A stretch of 64,000 nucleotides of DNA from Cryptomeria japonica (lineage: Eukaryota; Streptophyta; Pinopsida; Cupressales; Cupressaceae), in the NCBI RefSeq assembly GCF_030272615.1, contig NC_081415.1, positions 107,824,406 to 107,888,405 of the forward strand, in the 5' to 3' direction. Position 1 is the stretch's first letter. Every line of letters starts with the position of its first letter. The notes under the pieces were generated by a model. It was not told the origin of the DNA, made no database searches, and saw nothing but the letters and a program-made list of their open reading frames with translations. Positions 22,354-35,036 of this stretch are shown piece after piece. Made by a program: the position numbers and the translations under genes.

Positions 22354-23540
22354 GTGATTGACAATGGTTGTTCACATCACATGACACGTGATAAATTTGT
22401 GAATATGGAGAAGTATGATGGTGGTGTAGTGAGATTTGGAGATAACAAAGCTTGTGTAATCCATGGTAGAGGTTCTATTTCTCTTGATGGTAAGCATAAT
22501 AATAATGATATTTTATATGTTGAAGGTTTGAAGCATAATCTTTTGAGTTTTGGACATATGGTTTATAAGAGATATGATTTGCAATTCAAGAATGGGAAAT
22601 CTAAGATCTTGAATAGCTCTGGTAAATAAATTGCATTAGGAACTAAAACTAAAGGTAATATATTTCATCTAAATGATGGAGAGAAAAGTTGTTTGATTTC
22701 TTATATTAATGAGATTTGGTTGTTGAATAGAAGAATGTGTCATGTTAATTTTGGCTGCATAATTAAGATAAGTTCTACTCAAGTTGTTAGAGATCTACCT
22801 AAGATAGTGAAGCCTACTAATATGGTGTGTAAAGAATGTAAATTGGGAAAGTAAATAAGAACTTCATTCAAGAGAAAATTTTATACATCTAATGGGTTAT
22901 TAGATCTTGTGCATATTGATTTATGTGAACCATCTAGGGTGAGAAGCTTGCAGGGTGGCATATATTTGTTGTTGTTGATTGATGATTATTTTAGGATGAT
23001 GTGGGTCACTTTTCTAAGGGGGAAATTTGAAGCACTAGAGAAATTAAAAATATTCAAAGCTAGAGTGGAGATAGAGATTGGATTGAAGCTAAAGTGTCTA
23101 AGGTTTGAAAGAGGAGGAGAATTCACTTCCAGTGAGTTTAATTCCTTTTGTGAAGAGGCTGGAATTTGAAGACAATTATTTTCTTTGAAAACCCCTCAGT
23201 AGAATGGAGTTGTTGAAAGAAATAACATAACTTTTTTGGATGCTGCTAGGACTATGGTGATTGAAGGAAATGTTCCGCATATCTATTAGAGAGAAGTTGT
23301 TAGCACTACTGTGTACACATTCAACTAGGTGCATATAAAAGGTGATTCTAGTAAGACTCCTTAAGAGTTATGGTTTGGTCATGTTCGTATAGTTAGATAT
23401 TTCAAAATCTTTGGAAGCAAATGTTATATCAAAAGAGATGAGGATATAGGAAAATTTGATGCAAGATGTGATGAAGGAATCTTTTGGGATATTCTACTAA
23501 GAGAAAATCTTACTGATGTTACAACAAAAGACTGAGAAAA
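22354..23540 (+). pseudogene. P protease end, GAG-pre-integrase and integrase
   Basis: After the duplicated V-I-D-N-G-C (the protease site, with Ser replaced by Asn) come SHHMTRDKF and LSLDGKHNNN-like segments. Then the pre-integrase R-M-C-H-V-N-F, and an integrase core with HIDLCEPSRVRSLQGG and LLIDDYFRMMWVTFL. The second catalytic Asp segment reads LRFERGGEF, where relatives have S-D; N-G-V-V-E-R-N-N carries the Glu. Stops include TAG at Q and W positions (PQ-stop-NGVVE; IY-stop-REVV). Domain order is normal for copia. Confidence 0.85.
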
Positions 23541-23804
23541 ATAGTGGAAAGTGTGAATCTGAAGGTTGACGAGAATCATGAGAAGCAAATCAGAGCATGC
23601 AGATATGAATCAGATGATTAGGATGTTACTTCAAAGAAAGTGTAGACTCTGAGCATGAACAATGTGATCCGAAAGAGAGTAAATCATGATGTTGTTGGCA
23701 GTGAAGAAGTTCAAGAGACTGAGTATCAGAACAATCAAAAGAATCCCAGGTATGTAAGATTAATTTATTCAAAGAATTAACTTATTGGCGATAAAAATAA
23801 AGGT

Positions 23805-25398
23805 TTGATGACTAGGAGAAGAATTGTTGCTGAAGAAACATGTTGTATTTATAAAATTGAACCTAAAGATGTTGTTGAAGCTTGTAAAGATGAAAATTGG
23901 GTAAAAGCTATGGAAGAAGAGTTAGATCAAATTGAGAAGAATAATACATGGGAACTTGTTCTGAGACCTACTGACAAAAAATGTGATTGGTACTAAATGG
24001 GTGATCTAGAATAAGTTGAATAAAGATGGAGAAGTTGTAAGAAACAAAGAAAGACTGGTATGTAAAGGATATTCACAAATGGAAGGTATTGATTTTGAGG
24101 ATATTTTTGCTCCAGTAGCTAGAATTGAAGTTGTTAGATTATTTCTTACATATGATGCTTATAAGAAATTCAAGGTATATTAGATGGATGTGAAGTCAGC
24201 CTTTTTGAATAGTTAATTTGAAGAGGAAGTCTAAATTGAGCAACTAGATGTATTTTCATTAACAAATGAAGAAGACATTGTATGTAGATTGAAAAAAGTT
24301 TTATATGGACTTAAACAAGCTCCTAGAACCTGGTACACCAAATTGGACATGTATTTGATGAAGTTGAGATTTTGTAAAGGTGCTGATTATAGTAACTTAT
24401 ACTTCAAGATTGATAATGATAGTATTTTGATTGTTGATTTTTTTGTTGATGACATTATTTTTGGAGGAGATGATTATTTGAGTAAGATGTTTGCAGATGA
24501 TATGCAAAAATATTTTGAGATGCCTATGTTAGGTGAGATGAAATTATTTTTGGGATTGAAAATTACATAGATTGATAAAGGCATTTTCATATCTCAATCA
24601 AAGTATGTGAAGGAATTGCTAAATAAGTTTGGGTTAGATAATTCTAAACCTGTTGGAACTCATATGGTAACTAGATGCAAGATGTCAAAAGATGATGAAT
24701 CTTAGAAGGCTAATCAGACCCTTATAGATCTATGATTGGTAGACTTCTATATTTGACTCAGACTAGACCAAACATTATGAATGATGTATGTCTTGTTGCA
24801 AGATTCCAGGTTGATCCTAAAGAAAATCATGTTACTGTTGTGAAGAGGATATTCAAATATTTTAAGGGAAAAATTGATTATGGTTTGTGGTATTCGAAGA
24901 TTGATGATTTCATTTTGAGTGCTTATACTGATGTTGATTGGGTAGGTGATGTTGATGACTAAAAGAGCACTATCGGTGGAGCATTATTTTTGGGAAAGAA
25001 GCTGATTTCTTGAGCAAGTATGAAGCAAGATGCTATTTCAATATCTACTACAAAAGTTTAATACATTGTTTCTTCTATCAATTGTACTCAGATAATTTAG
25101 ATGAAGCAAATGTTGAAGGATATTAGAGTTGCTTATAATGGTCGTAATGTTATATATTGTGACAATTCAAGTGCTATCAATATTTCTAAGAATCCAGTGT
25201 TGCATTCTAAGACAAAACACATATCAATCAAGTTTCATTTCTTAAGAATGAAGGTGAATGAGAAATAAGTAAGATTGGAGTATGTATCTACAAAGGAAGA
25301 GATTGTAGATATCTGCAAGAAGCCTTTGCTTGCCGATACATTTTTATATTTGAGAGAGAGGTTAGGGGTGATTGCCCCTCCTGCTGTGAACTAGATGC
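23805..25398 (+). pseudogene. P reverse transcriptase and RNase H
   Basis: Copia RT in pieces: MTRRRIVAEETCCIYKIEP at the start, a frameshift near 23985, then [22 protein letters not shown]-stop-MDVKSAFLN follows (CAG to TAG beside the first catalytic Asp), then [18 protein letters not shown] and [11 protein letters not shown] (catalytic DD). After another frameshift near 24720, [16 protein letters not shown] and the RNase H part follow, with AYTDVDWVGD, SISTTK, YCDNSSAINISKNP and the end motif E-I-V-D-I-C-K-K-P-L. It aligns throughout with element G's RT but has more stops, so it is older. Confidence 0.9.
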
Positions 25399-25742
25399 AT
25401 TAACTTCCATCAATCCAGTGGACTTCATAGTCTTATCCTATTATCTAGATTGATGAGCAAATGTTGCTTCTCTAGGGGAGTAGTCAGTGTGTGATTTAGT
25501 TATTTAGATTTGTGAGATTTTTCTAAAGGGGAAAGATTATCTGAGAGTATGAGAATTATGATTCATATGTTTTTGGCATTGTTGTCAAAGGGGGTGAGAT
25601 GCATGTGAAAAACTATCTTATCTATCTGAGGTAGAGAGTTATGTGTGCATGATCTCGGGGTGAGATTGTTGGGGTTATTTTATTTCTTTGCATTGATTAT
25701 TTTTCACATTCATATGTTGCCATCAATGCCAAAGGGGGAGGT
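25399..25742 (+). other. 3' untranslated part of P with polypurine tract
   Basis: Non-coding except for decayed C-terminal sequence. It contains two G-rich phrases of the type ggcattgttgtcaaaggggg and ends in aaagggggag (25731-25740), the polypurine tract abutting the 3' LTR. Element G has the same doubled arrangement. Confidence 0.75.
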
Positions 25743-26356
25743 TGTTGGATATTAGAGTTGTTGGAATGTGTTGTTTTCATTGATGTCAACATATTCTTAT
25801 ATTACAAAGAATTGATTTGTTGCGGAGAGTTGGTTTGGTTACAGATGTGCTAATGCGGATTAATGGGTTTTGAGATTCTTATCTCTAGTTGATTTAGTAT
25901 GAGTTTCCAGAAGGTGATTTGTTCAATTTATTTGATCTAGTGTGATGATGGTTTTTTTATTAGTTCTATGTTGCAGAGATGTGATTTATGAATTGTGTTT
26001 CTCTAAAATTGATTCTTTATTTTGTGCGTATTTTGCAGAGATTTTGGGATGGTCATGTGTGTCCTTAGTTCAAATAGTTCATGATTTGGAACCTCACAAG
26101 TGTATCTTTCAGTTTTTTGTTGGCGTTCTTGAGCTTCGGCAATGAAATTATGATTATTCTTGTTATCCAAGATGTTGTAGTTATTGCAAAGGAATTCATG
26201 TTTCTTGTTGATATTCTTTGATCGTGTTCTATGTATTTTGGTGGTCTGCATTGATTGTGGTGTGTGTTATTGAACGTTTTATTGGTCCAATGGTATTCTT
26301 TGTGTTATATGACTTTTTGGCCAACCCAATAGTTGTTGTGTGTTGTATATGGTCTT

Positions 26357-27576
26357 ATTAGAATAACTGGTGGACAACTAAGAGGGGGAGTGAATCAGTT
26401 GCCAATAGGTTATATTAATCAAACTACTTTATAACCTTTAACCGAAGCACATAAAGATTGAATATCGGAATAGCAGAAATAAATACCGATAAGCAATAAA
26501 ACTTAAGAATGAAACATAGAATCAACACAATGTAACCATACCACATAATACCATGATTTGTACATGGAAAACCAGGTAAAGGGAAAAACCATGGTGGGAA
26601 GCCTACCCACATTCAGATAATACTTCTACAGAAAGTATGTGATACAATAAGGGACCTGCACATGCAGGAAAGCACACTGCCAAGAGTGTACTGCTCATTA
26701 TAAAGGAGTCTCGCTGACTATAGAGAGGTTATAACCACCTCAATATAATTGGACAACAATCCAGAAGAATGAACTGCCAATGATACCATCTACTATGCTT
26801 GATTATAATCTTGGTAAAGCTCGATACCGGAGGCCTTTGACCTCTTACATAAACCCAATTAGATCACCTATGATCAACCAAATCTCCTTCGCATATGATC
26901 TTTCATTCCATGACCATGACCACCACAATATACAATGAGATCTTACATCAATTTATACAAACCCTAAGGCCTAAACCAATTAAGTCAGCCACCTAAAAGA
27001 TATTACAATAAGATCATTACATACATCCACATTACAATGATACACCATGTCAGCTTTAGACCAAAACAACATTAACCAATCCATAAATCATCCCAGTAAC
27101 ATGTAGAGAACATGTACCATGATACCGGTCCATAACCAAGACCCAAATAGATTCACCACACCAAAGCAATGTCCTCAATTAGTCGAGGCACGAACAAAGA
27201 TCACCTTCTGAATCATGAATTCCATCTAGAAGCTACACCAACACCACTTATGCACCTTGTCAAAGATTCTCAGTAAAAGTTTTGCCGGTAAAACCTTAAA
27301 CCCTTATTGATATAGGCTTACTAGAGTGTATGATAACATTCGATCATCAAGTCAATACCAACTTACCAAAACATACTCCAAAAACATCAAACCAAACATA
27401 TTCCAGTGATCCAGACATGTTGGTAGTATCCAACTGATAGTCCCTTCTGTTGGTAACACTAGTTCTTCTACCAATAACCAAAATCTATCTGTCGGTAACC
27501 AATCATAACACCTAGTGTTGACATCAATGACAAAACATCAATACAACACATAATAAATTCCTTCATATTGTCAACA
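26357..27576 (-). repeat. 3' LTR of element G
   Basis: About 1220 bp. On the minus strand it starts TGTTGACAATATGAAGG at 27576. It matches the right LTR (e.g. aaaaccatggtgggaagcct on plus, in both). A TATA-like aatttata (minus TATAAATT) lies at 26950-26957 and recurs at 34230-34237. Confidence 0.9.
26950..26957 (-). promoter_or_regulatory. Putative TATA box, G LTR
   Basis: Minus-strand TATAAATT, conserved in both G LTRs. Confidence 0.4.
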
Positions 27577-27588
27577 ATACCCCCCTTT
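27577..27588 (-). promoter_or_regulatory. Polypurine tract of G
   Basis: Minus-strand CCAAAGGGGGGTAT next to the LTR start; the same family shows AAAGGGGGAG in element P. A second similar tract (minus CAAAGGGGGAGAG) lies near 27780. Confidence 0.8.
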
Positions 27589-27981
27589 GGCATTGATGGC
27601 AACACTAGATGTGAAAAATAAAACATCTAAGTGCCAAGAAATGCCAAAAATGTCTCATAGAAGATATAACAATAAAAAACTGAAAGATACTAGCAACTCC
27701 CCCTGAGGAGTGCAGTACAATCTGAAACTCTCTTCCATATGACATATTATAACATTATTTTTCACATATAACTCTCCCCCTTTGACATCAATGCCAAAGA
27801 TATGACATAGATATCAAAATCCTGTGAATCTCAAAGATGACTACTCCTGAGTAGTAGCACCACTACATCAATCCAAAGAAAAGGATAAAGTTGATGATGC
27901 ATATCAGATTGATGCTCTGCTCCATCAGTTAAGTTTTTGTTGGAGGGGTAGATACCCTAACCTATCTCTCAAATATTCTAA

Positions 27982-29514
27982 TTATTCATTAGATAGCGGT
28001 TTAGTGAATATATCTACAATCTGCTCTTTAGTGTTCACATAAACCAATTTGACTTCCTTTTCTTCCACCTTTTCCTTCAGCAAGTTATATTTTATTGAAA
28101 TAAGCTCAGTCTTAGAGTGAAATACTAGATTCTTAGAGAGGTCAATAGCTGCTAAGTTACCACAATAGACAACTACTAGTTCACTACAATTTACCTTAAT
28201 ATCCTTCAGCATTTGCTTCATCCACAAGACTTGAGTTCAATTAGTTGCTACTGCAACATATTTAGCTTTTGCAGTAGATAAAGAAATGCATGACTATTTT
28301 TTGCTGATCCATGAAACCAATTTCTTTCCAAGAAATAAAGCTCCACTAGAAGGGCTCTTCTGGTCATCAGTATCTCTTGCCCAATATGCATCTATATATG
28401 CACATAAAGTGAAGTTATTATCTCTAGAGTACCATAAGCCATATTTTGTCGTTCCTTGCAAATACCAGAATATCCTCTTTACTGCACATTCATGATTTTC
28501 TTTAGGATTAATTTGATATCTTGAAATAATACTTACTACATTCATAATATCTGGTCTAGTCTGAGTTAGATATAACAAGCCACCAATCATAGACTTATAC
28601 CTTGTTGAATTTACCAGTGGAGATGTGTCTTTGATAGATAATTTCTCATTTGTCACCATAGGAGTACTGACCGGTTTGGAATTATCCATACCAAACTTCT
28701 TCAACAATTCCCTTAGATACTTAGTTTGATAGATAAAAATGCCTTTATCAGTTTGAGTAATCTGCAAACCTAAGAAAAACCTCATCTCACCAGTCATAGA
28801 CATTTCAAATTTATTTTTCATATTATTAGATAATTCCATGCATAATTTATCTTCACCTCCAAAAATAATATCATCAACAAATACTTCAATAATCAGAATA
28901 TCATCATCAGTGATCTTGTAATATAAATTACTATCAGCACTGCCTTTGGTAAAACCAAGCTTCAAAATATATTTATCCAACCTTGCATACCAAGCTCTAG
29001 GAGCCTGTTTCAATCCATATAATGCTTTCCTTAACCTGCAAACCATATCTTTGTCATTTATCAGTGAAAATCTATCAGGCTGTTCAATGTATACTTCTTT
29101 CTCAAGTTCACCATTCAAAAATGCACATTTAACATCCATTTGATAGACCTTATAGTTCTTGTATGCTGCATAGGCAAGAAATATTCTAACAGCTTCAATT
29201 CTAGCTATTGGTTCAAATGTCTCACCATAATCAATTCCTTCTATTTGAGAATATCTTTTACAAACCAGTCTAGCCTTGTTTCTTACAACTTGACCATCCT
29301 CATTTAGTTTATTTTTAAAAACCCATTTAGTTCCAATAACATTCTTATTTTTAGGTTGGGGAACTAAAGTCCAAGCCTTATTCTTCTCTATCTGATTTAA
29401 TTCATCTTTCATAGCCTTTAACCAATATTTATCTTTACAAGCTTTAGTAACAGATGTTGGTTCAATTTGAGAAATAAGGCATACCTCTTTATTTGCTAGT
29501 CTTCTTCTTGTCAT
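27982..29514 (-). pseudogene. G reverse transcriptase and RNase H (406 codons plus tail)
   Basis: Copies element RNA into DNA and removes the RNA strand in virus-like particles. The open part 28294-29514 has [20 protein letters not shown] (residues 61-80), [20 protein letters not shown] with catalytic Asp127, [17 protein letters not shown], and [10 protein letters not shown] (Asp214-Asp215). Then come [12 protein letters not shown] and the RNase H start. A TAG at 28294 replaces a likely Gln codon. The same frame resumes at 27982-28227 with VVYCGNLAAIDLSKN and the terminal VDIFTKPL motif. Catalytic RT residues are intact; the RNase H region is interrupted. Confidence 0.95.
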
Positions 29515-29517
29515 AAC

Positions 29518-30463
29518 TCCCTTGTTTCTATCTCCAATAATTTAATCTTGCATACCTTGGTGTCTTTTGAACTTCAGGTTCTCTATTCCAATCATCAGTC
29601 ACAGTTGAATTTTTTGATTATACTGGTGTAATTGTCTCAGTGTCTTGTACCGGTTGAGGCATTGTCAGATCAGTTATGATCACTTTCACTGCCGGTTCTT
29701 TGTCATATGATATAGATTGATCTCTATATTTCTCATCCACTTTCACATTTGTGTTCTCCATAATTTTCTGCAATCTTTTGTTATAACATCTATATGCTTT
29801 TCTCTGAATTGAATATCTAAGAAATATCCCTTCATCACATCTAGGATCAAACTTCCCAATTGAATAATCCCTTTTGATATAACATTTAATTCCAAAAATT
29901 CAGAAATATTTAAGAGTAGGTGTATGTCCGAAGCATAATTCATAAGGAGTCTTACCGGTTTCACCATTGATATGAACTTTATTGAGTGTGTAGACTATTC
30001 TGCTCACTGCTTCTCTCCAGTAGATGTGAGGCAATTTGGCTTCCATTATCATGGTTCTTGCTACATCCAAAATGGTTCTATTATTCCTTTCCACTACTCC
30101 ATTCTATTGAGGAGTCCGGGGTGCAGATAACTATCTCCTGATTCCATTTATCTCACAATAACTGTTAAATTTATGAGATGTGAACTCACCGCCTTGATAT
30201 GATCTCAGACATTTGATTTTCAATCTAGTTTTTGTTTCCACCTTTTCTTTAAAGATCTCGAATTTCTCAAAAGCTTTAGACTTTTCCCTTAGAAATTTCA
30301 CCCATGTCATTCTAGAATAATCATCAATTACTAGCATGAAGTACCTATCACCTTGAAAGCTTCTGGTCCTTGCTGGACCACATAAGTCAGTATGAATCAA
30401 ATCAAGCACATCATTAGATTTATCATGTATGCTCTTAAAAGAAGTTCTAACTTTCTTTCCCAA
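29518..30463 (-). pseudogene. G integrase with substituted second Asp
   Basis: DDE-type integrase joining LTR ends to target DNA. It is in frame with the gag ORF after the stop at 30464. Visible are DLIHTDLCGPARTRSFQGD (first Asp), VIDDYSRMTWVKFL, then KCLRSYQGGEFTS, where relatives have Asp after Ser; here it is Tyr, so the second catalytic Asp is gone. NGVVERNN carries the Glu. Stops follow R and Q contexts, e.g. the TGA after TLKYF near 29899 where Arg is expected. A frameshift near 29517 separates it from the RT. Confidence 0.9.
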
Positions 30464-32101
30464 TTAATATTCCTTACATACCGGATTATGAGGCTTTATA
30501 ATCTTAGGTATATCTCTAACTGCCTTTGTTGAACTAATCTTAACAATACAATCCAAATTAACATGACACATCCTCTTATTCCATAACCAACTCTCATCAA
30601 TATGAGCAATCAAACATGTATTATCACCAATGCTCAAGTGAAAGATATTACCTCCAGTCTGAGTACTGGTTGCAATCTCCAAACCATTTTTGTTAATGAT
30701 TTTGCATTTTCTATCTTTGAACTGAAGTTGGAATCCCTTATCCACCAATTGACCAACACTTAAAAGATTATGCTTTAAACCTTCTACATAGTACATATTA
30801 TTAGTATTCTGCTTGCCATCCAGAGAAATAATACCTCTTCCTTTGATCATACATGCTTTGTCATCCCCAAATCTGACTTGACCGCCATTGTATTCTTGCA
30901 GAGGCAAAAATTTTCTTTTATCTCCAGTCATATGATGTGAGAATCCACTATTAATTACCCATTCATCCTTGTCTTCAAATTTTGTTGCCAGGGCCTTTTC
31001 TTCATTCTTGATAACCGGTTCTAGTTCATCTTCCTTTATAGCATAGAACACCCATTCCTTTCTACTGTCGAATCCACTAGTAGAGTCTCTTGCCAGTTCA
31101 TCATCTGAGTCATCACTTACTCCCTCCTCATCCGCTATGTAGCATAGTTTGTTTTTCTTGAATCTATATTTGTTCTGATTACGCTTTAATGATTTCTTAA
31201 CTCTTTTTTCAAAGCTTGCACTCCTTTCAGGACATCTAGATGCAAAATGACCAATCTTATTACATGCAAAACATTTAAAAGGTTCTTTTCCTTCATACTT
31301 ACTTCCTATCGGTCCTTTAGGTACTCTTCTAGCAAATAAGGCTTCAAGTTGCTCAAATTCTTCATCCTCTTTCCTCATATCTTCCAATTCTTTTGCATAC
31401 AGGGCTTTCCAATCACTTTTTCTGGTAGATGATGATGCATGAAAAGAAGGTCCAGACTTTTCAGCTCCAAAAGATCCAAATTCTTCAAGCTCAAAAGTAG
31501 ATAATTTCCCAATCAGAATGGCTCTATTAACTAAAGTGTTTGCCATTGTTCTCAATTCATTAATTGCAGTAGCCTTCATCTTGTAAGCCGATGGTAGGGC
31601 TCTCAAAACTTTAGAGACTATTTTATCTTCACTCAGAGATTCTCCACAACATTGAATTCCCACGACAGTCTCATTTACTCTTTCCATAAATGCAGCAATT
31701 CTTTCATTATCTTCCATCTTCAAGTTCTCATATCTTACCCGATAACCATCAAGTTTAGAAATTTTGATAGTAGGGTCACCTTCATTCAGAGTCTGCAATT
31801 TATCCCACATAGCCTTTGTAGATGATTTATCAGTCAATCCCATGATTTGTTGATCAGTGAGTGCACACAAGAGGGATTTTATAGCTCTACAATCATTTTC
31901 AATATTTTTGTCCAAGTCTACAGGAGCAGGATTGCCAGATGTCGGATCATAAGGTGTATATCCTTTCTCAGTGATCTCCCAAATATCTTTGCCGAGACAT
32001 CTAAGATGAGTCTCCATTCAGATTTTCCATATCCCATAGTTTATTCCATCAAGCTTAGGGATTTCTCTTCTAAAAATAGTTGTCGGTGGATTTGAAGTAT
32101 T
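30464..32101 (-). pseudogene. G gag-protease ORF, 517 codons open
   Basis: Structural polyprotein. A TGA at 32018-32020, where Trp is expected, cuts off the first ~27 residues (TSNPPTTIFRREIPKLDG), so the open part starts at Met 32017. The capsid-like UBN2 region spans residues about 1-170 (WDKLQTLNEGDPTIKISKLD, KVLRALPSAYKMKAT). The zinc knuckle CFACNKIGHFASRC is at residues 249-262. The protease site reads W-V-I-N-S-G at 353-358, Asn in place of catalytic Asp, followed by HHMTGDK. The pre-integrase segment WLWNKRMCHVN ends the ORF. Long and open, but the protease should be inactive. Confidence 0.93.
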
Positions 32102-34856
32102 AGTCAACAGATTATATTAATCAAACCACTTTATAACCTTTAACTAGAGCACACAAAGATTGAATACCAAAATAGAAAAAATAGATACCGGTAAGTAATA
32201 AAAATTAAGAATGAAATAGAGAATACCCACAATGAAACCATTCCACATAACACCATTATTTGTACGTTGAAAACCCAGTAAAGGGAAAAACCATGGTGGG
32301 AAGCCTACCCACAGTCAGATAGTACTTCTACAGAAAGTTTGTGATAAAATAAGGGGCATGCACATGTGATGGGGAGGGGTACTTAAAGAGATTCAATCCT
32401 TTTCCAATAGGAAGTTAAGTGATGTTGTAGTGGTCTCCCTTCACTCTACCCTAGTCTATAAACCAATCAAAACATTCAAACTCTCTAGGAGTGCTCCCAA
32501 TCAAAATGTGCTCACTGACTGCTCAGATATGGTTGAGATTTACAAGGGAAAATCCAACCTCAATCTATCAAACTTCTAACATATGCTTGTAGGGGTTGTA
32601 GCAGGTGTCCTTAAGGTTATTCCAAGCCAATCAACTAGTTTTTTGATTGGGTTTCATTCATTTCTCCATCGCTCCTTCTTTTCCCTATTTTCTAGGCCTA
32701 GTAGCCCTAGAGCCCCAATTAGCCCTACCTAACTCATTTTTTGTGGAATTGTTCAAAATTGTCTCAAAGAACTAGGTAAAATATTTTATGATCTGAGTAC
32801 CCTTTTGTCTAAACTTTTAGATTTATTAGGTGAGGAAACCAGGTCTGTCCGTACAGGTACGGAACCCAAAAATGGCATATTTAAAGGGTTTTTGGGTCTT
32901 TTTTGGTCTTCTTCTAAGGGTTTAAAGTCTTCCCTAGTCTGAAAAACCTCCAAACTTCCAAAAAGGATCTACCACACCCCACTTACTCATTCTAAACACT
33001 TGGCATCTTCAAACCTGATCATCCTTGCAAGCACTTGCAAAATTTCAATCATTTCCTAACTAGGCTATGACTAAGCTCGCCTAGGAAATGATGTCCAATG
33101 GCCTTTCAATGACCTCTAAACAAAAAAAAAAGATTATATACACTATATAAAGGTTCTATGGATCTATTCCCAAGGGTTATTGAGAGAAACTCAAAGGACT
33201 TCAAGCTAGAACCATGTTTGGGCACTAAAACCCTTGGTCAGGCCGAGAGCAATACAAAATCAAATACTTCATTCAAACCTGAACTAATAATAAAATCAAA
33301 TGCCTTTTGAGAACTAAAAGAACATGTACAAATCAATCATGAAATAATATTAAATTAATCAATCCATTAAGTACGGACTATTGCTCACAATTTGAGAAAA
33401 ATGCAAGTTAAAATTGGAAAAAGGTCTTCAAAATGTATTATGATTTTCTCAAGGAGTTCACCAACCTAATTATATTCATACTTAAAGAATTTATATACCA
33501 TTTACATCCTAACCAACTGTCCATCGGTTGCCTAACCACCGATATGCTCAAACTTTCAAAAAGTTGCTCAAAGTTGTAAAATGTTGTCAAGCAACATTGA
33601 CCACTTTTGCCAAAAAGTGCATTTTTGCATTTCATGCATTGTCACTCATTCTAAACCACCTAGGATGACTTAAAACCACTAACATGATGTGTCTCAATTC
33701 CAAATGAGGCTTTTCAAGATAATTTACACCAAAATGTACGTTTATGCCATTTTAGGCTTACAAGGGCTCATAAGCCAAAATTGAGTAAATACATGATCCC
33801 ATGGACATGCATCCTCCAAATGCATATCAAAAACACATGTGGACCTATGATTAGTCCATTATTCACAATCCAAAACCAACCTAAAGAATAACACACCAAA
33901 ATCTAGAAAATGCACTCAAAACTAGGTGCTCCTGCACCAACATACAGGAAGGCACACTGCCTAGAGTGTACTGCTCGTTACAATTGAGACTCACTGACTA
34001 CATAGAGGTTATAACCACCTCAATTTAATTGGAAAAAAATCTAGAAGAATTAACTTCTAATGATAGCATCTACCATGCTTGATTACAGTCCCAGTTAAGC
34101 TCAATATCGGAGGCCTTTGACCTCTTACATAAACCCAATTCGATCACCTATGATAGACCAAATCTCCTTTGCATATGATCTTTCATTCCATGACCATGAC
34201 CACCATAATATACAATGAGATCATACATAAATTTATACAAACCCTAAGGCCTAAACCAATTAGGTCAACCACCTAAAAGATGTTACAATAAGATCATTAC
34301 ATACATCCACATTACAATGATATACCATGTCGGCTTTAGACCAAAACAACATTAACCAATCCATAAATCATCCTAGTAATGTGTAGAGAACATGTAACAT
34401 GATACCGGTCCATAACCTGGACTGAAATAGATTCACCATGCCAAATCGATGTCCCCAATCAGCCAAGGCAGGAACAAGGACCACCTTTTGCATCCTGAAT
34501 TCCATCTAGAAGCTGCACCAACACCACTTATGCATCCTGTCAAAGATTCTTAGTAAAAGCTTTGTCGGTAAAACCTTAAACCCTTACTAGTATAGGTTTA
34601 CTAGAGTGTAAGATAGCATCTGATCATCAAGTCAATACCAACTGACCAAAACATACTCCAGAAACATCAAACCAAACATATTCCATTGATCCATACATGT
34701 CAGTAGTATCCAACTGATAGTCCCTTCTGTCAGTAACACTAGTTCTTCTACCTGTAACCAAAATCTGTCTATCGGTAACCACTCATAACAAATAGTATTG
34801 ACATCAATGACAAAACATCAATGCAACACATAATCAATTCCTTCATATTGCCAACA
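32102..34856 (-). repeat. 5' LTR of element G, carrying a solo LTR
   Basis: Matches 26357-27576 once 32367-33939 is removed. On the minus strand it starts TGTTGGCAATATGAAGG at 34856. At its other end the LTR runs directly into the gag N-terminus near 32102 with no PBS, so LTR end, PBS and leader were lost by a deletion. Confidence 0.88.
32367..33939 (-). mobile_element. Solo LTR inside G's 5' LTR
   Basis: 1573 bp with 5-bp flanks acatg (32362-32366) and acata (33940-33944). On the minus strand it begins TGGTGCAGGAGCACC and ends CCCCATCA. No internal region, PBS or coding sequence is present. The starting motif is shared with element D's LTRs (43188, 45891), though the rest differs, so they are related families. 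Solo LTRs arise by LTR-LTR recombination. Confidence 0.85.
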
Positions 34857-35028
34857 AGTCTTGGCATGATATTTGGTGGTATTGCATGTTTGAGGTTTTG
34901 ATTTGGATCCATACTATGTCCTTTCCGAGATTGTATTGGTTTGCATATGAATTTATGTATCGTGTGATGTAATTTTATAATTAGGTCTTATGTGTTGAGT
35001 CGACCTTGAGATTAAGGTTAATGAGTTG

Positions 35029-35036
35029 TATAAATA
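35029..35036 (+). promoter_or_regulatory. Putative TATA box, P 3' LTR
   Basis: TATAAATA; the 5' LTR counterpart is at 12264. Confidence 0.45.

Larger units (their letters stand above)
26357..34857 (-). mobile_element. Copia-type LTR retrotransposon G, antisense, inside P's 3' LTR
   Basis: A nearly complete copia element with long open frames: gag-protease, integrase, RT-RNase H, then PPT, between LTRs 26357-27576 and about 32102-34856. Target duplication gtctt lies at 26352-26356 and 34858-34862; the target is otherwise continuous with P's 5' LTR sequence at 12090. It is closely related to P, so a relative jumped into a relative. Dead features: gag stop at 32018, frameshift near 29517, mutated protease and integrase Asp positions, lost PBS. 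Confidence 0.93.
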
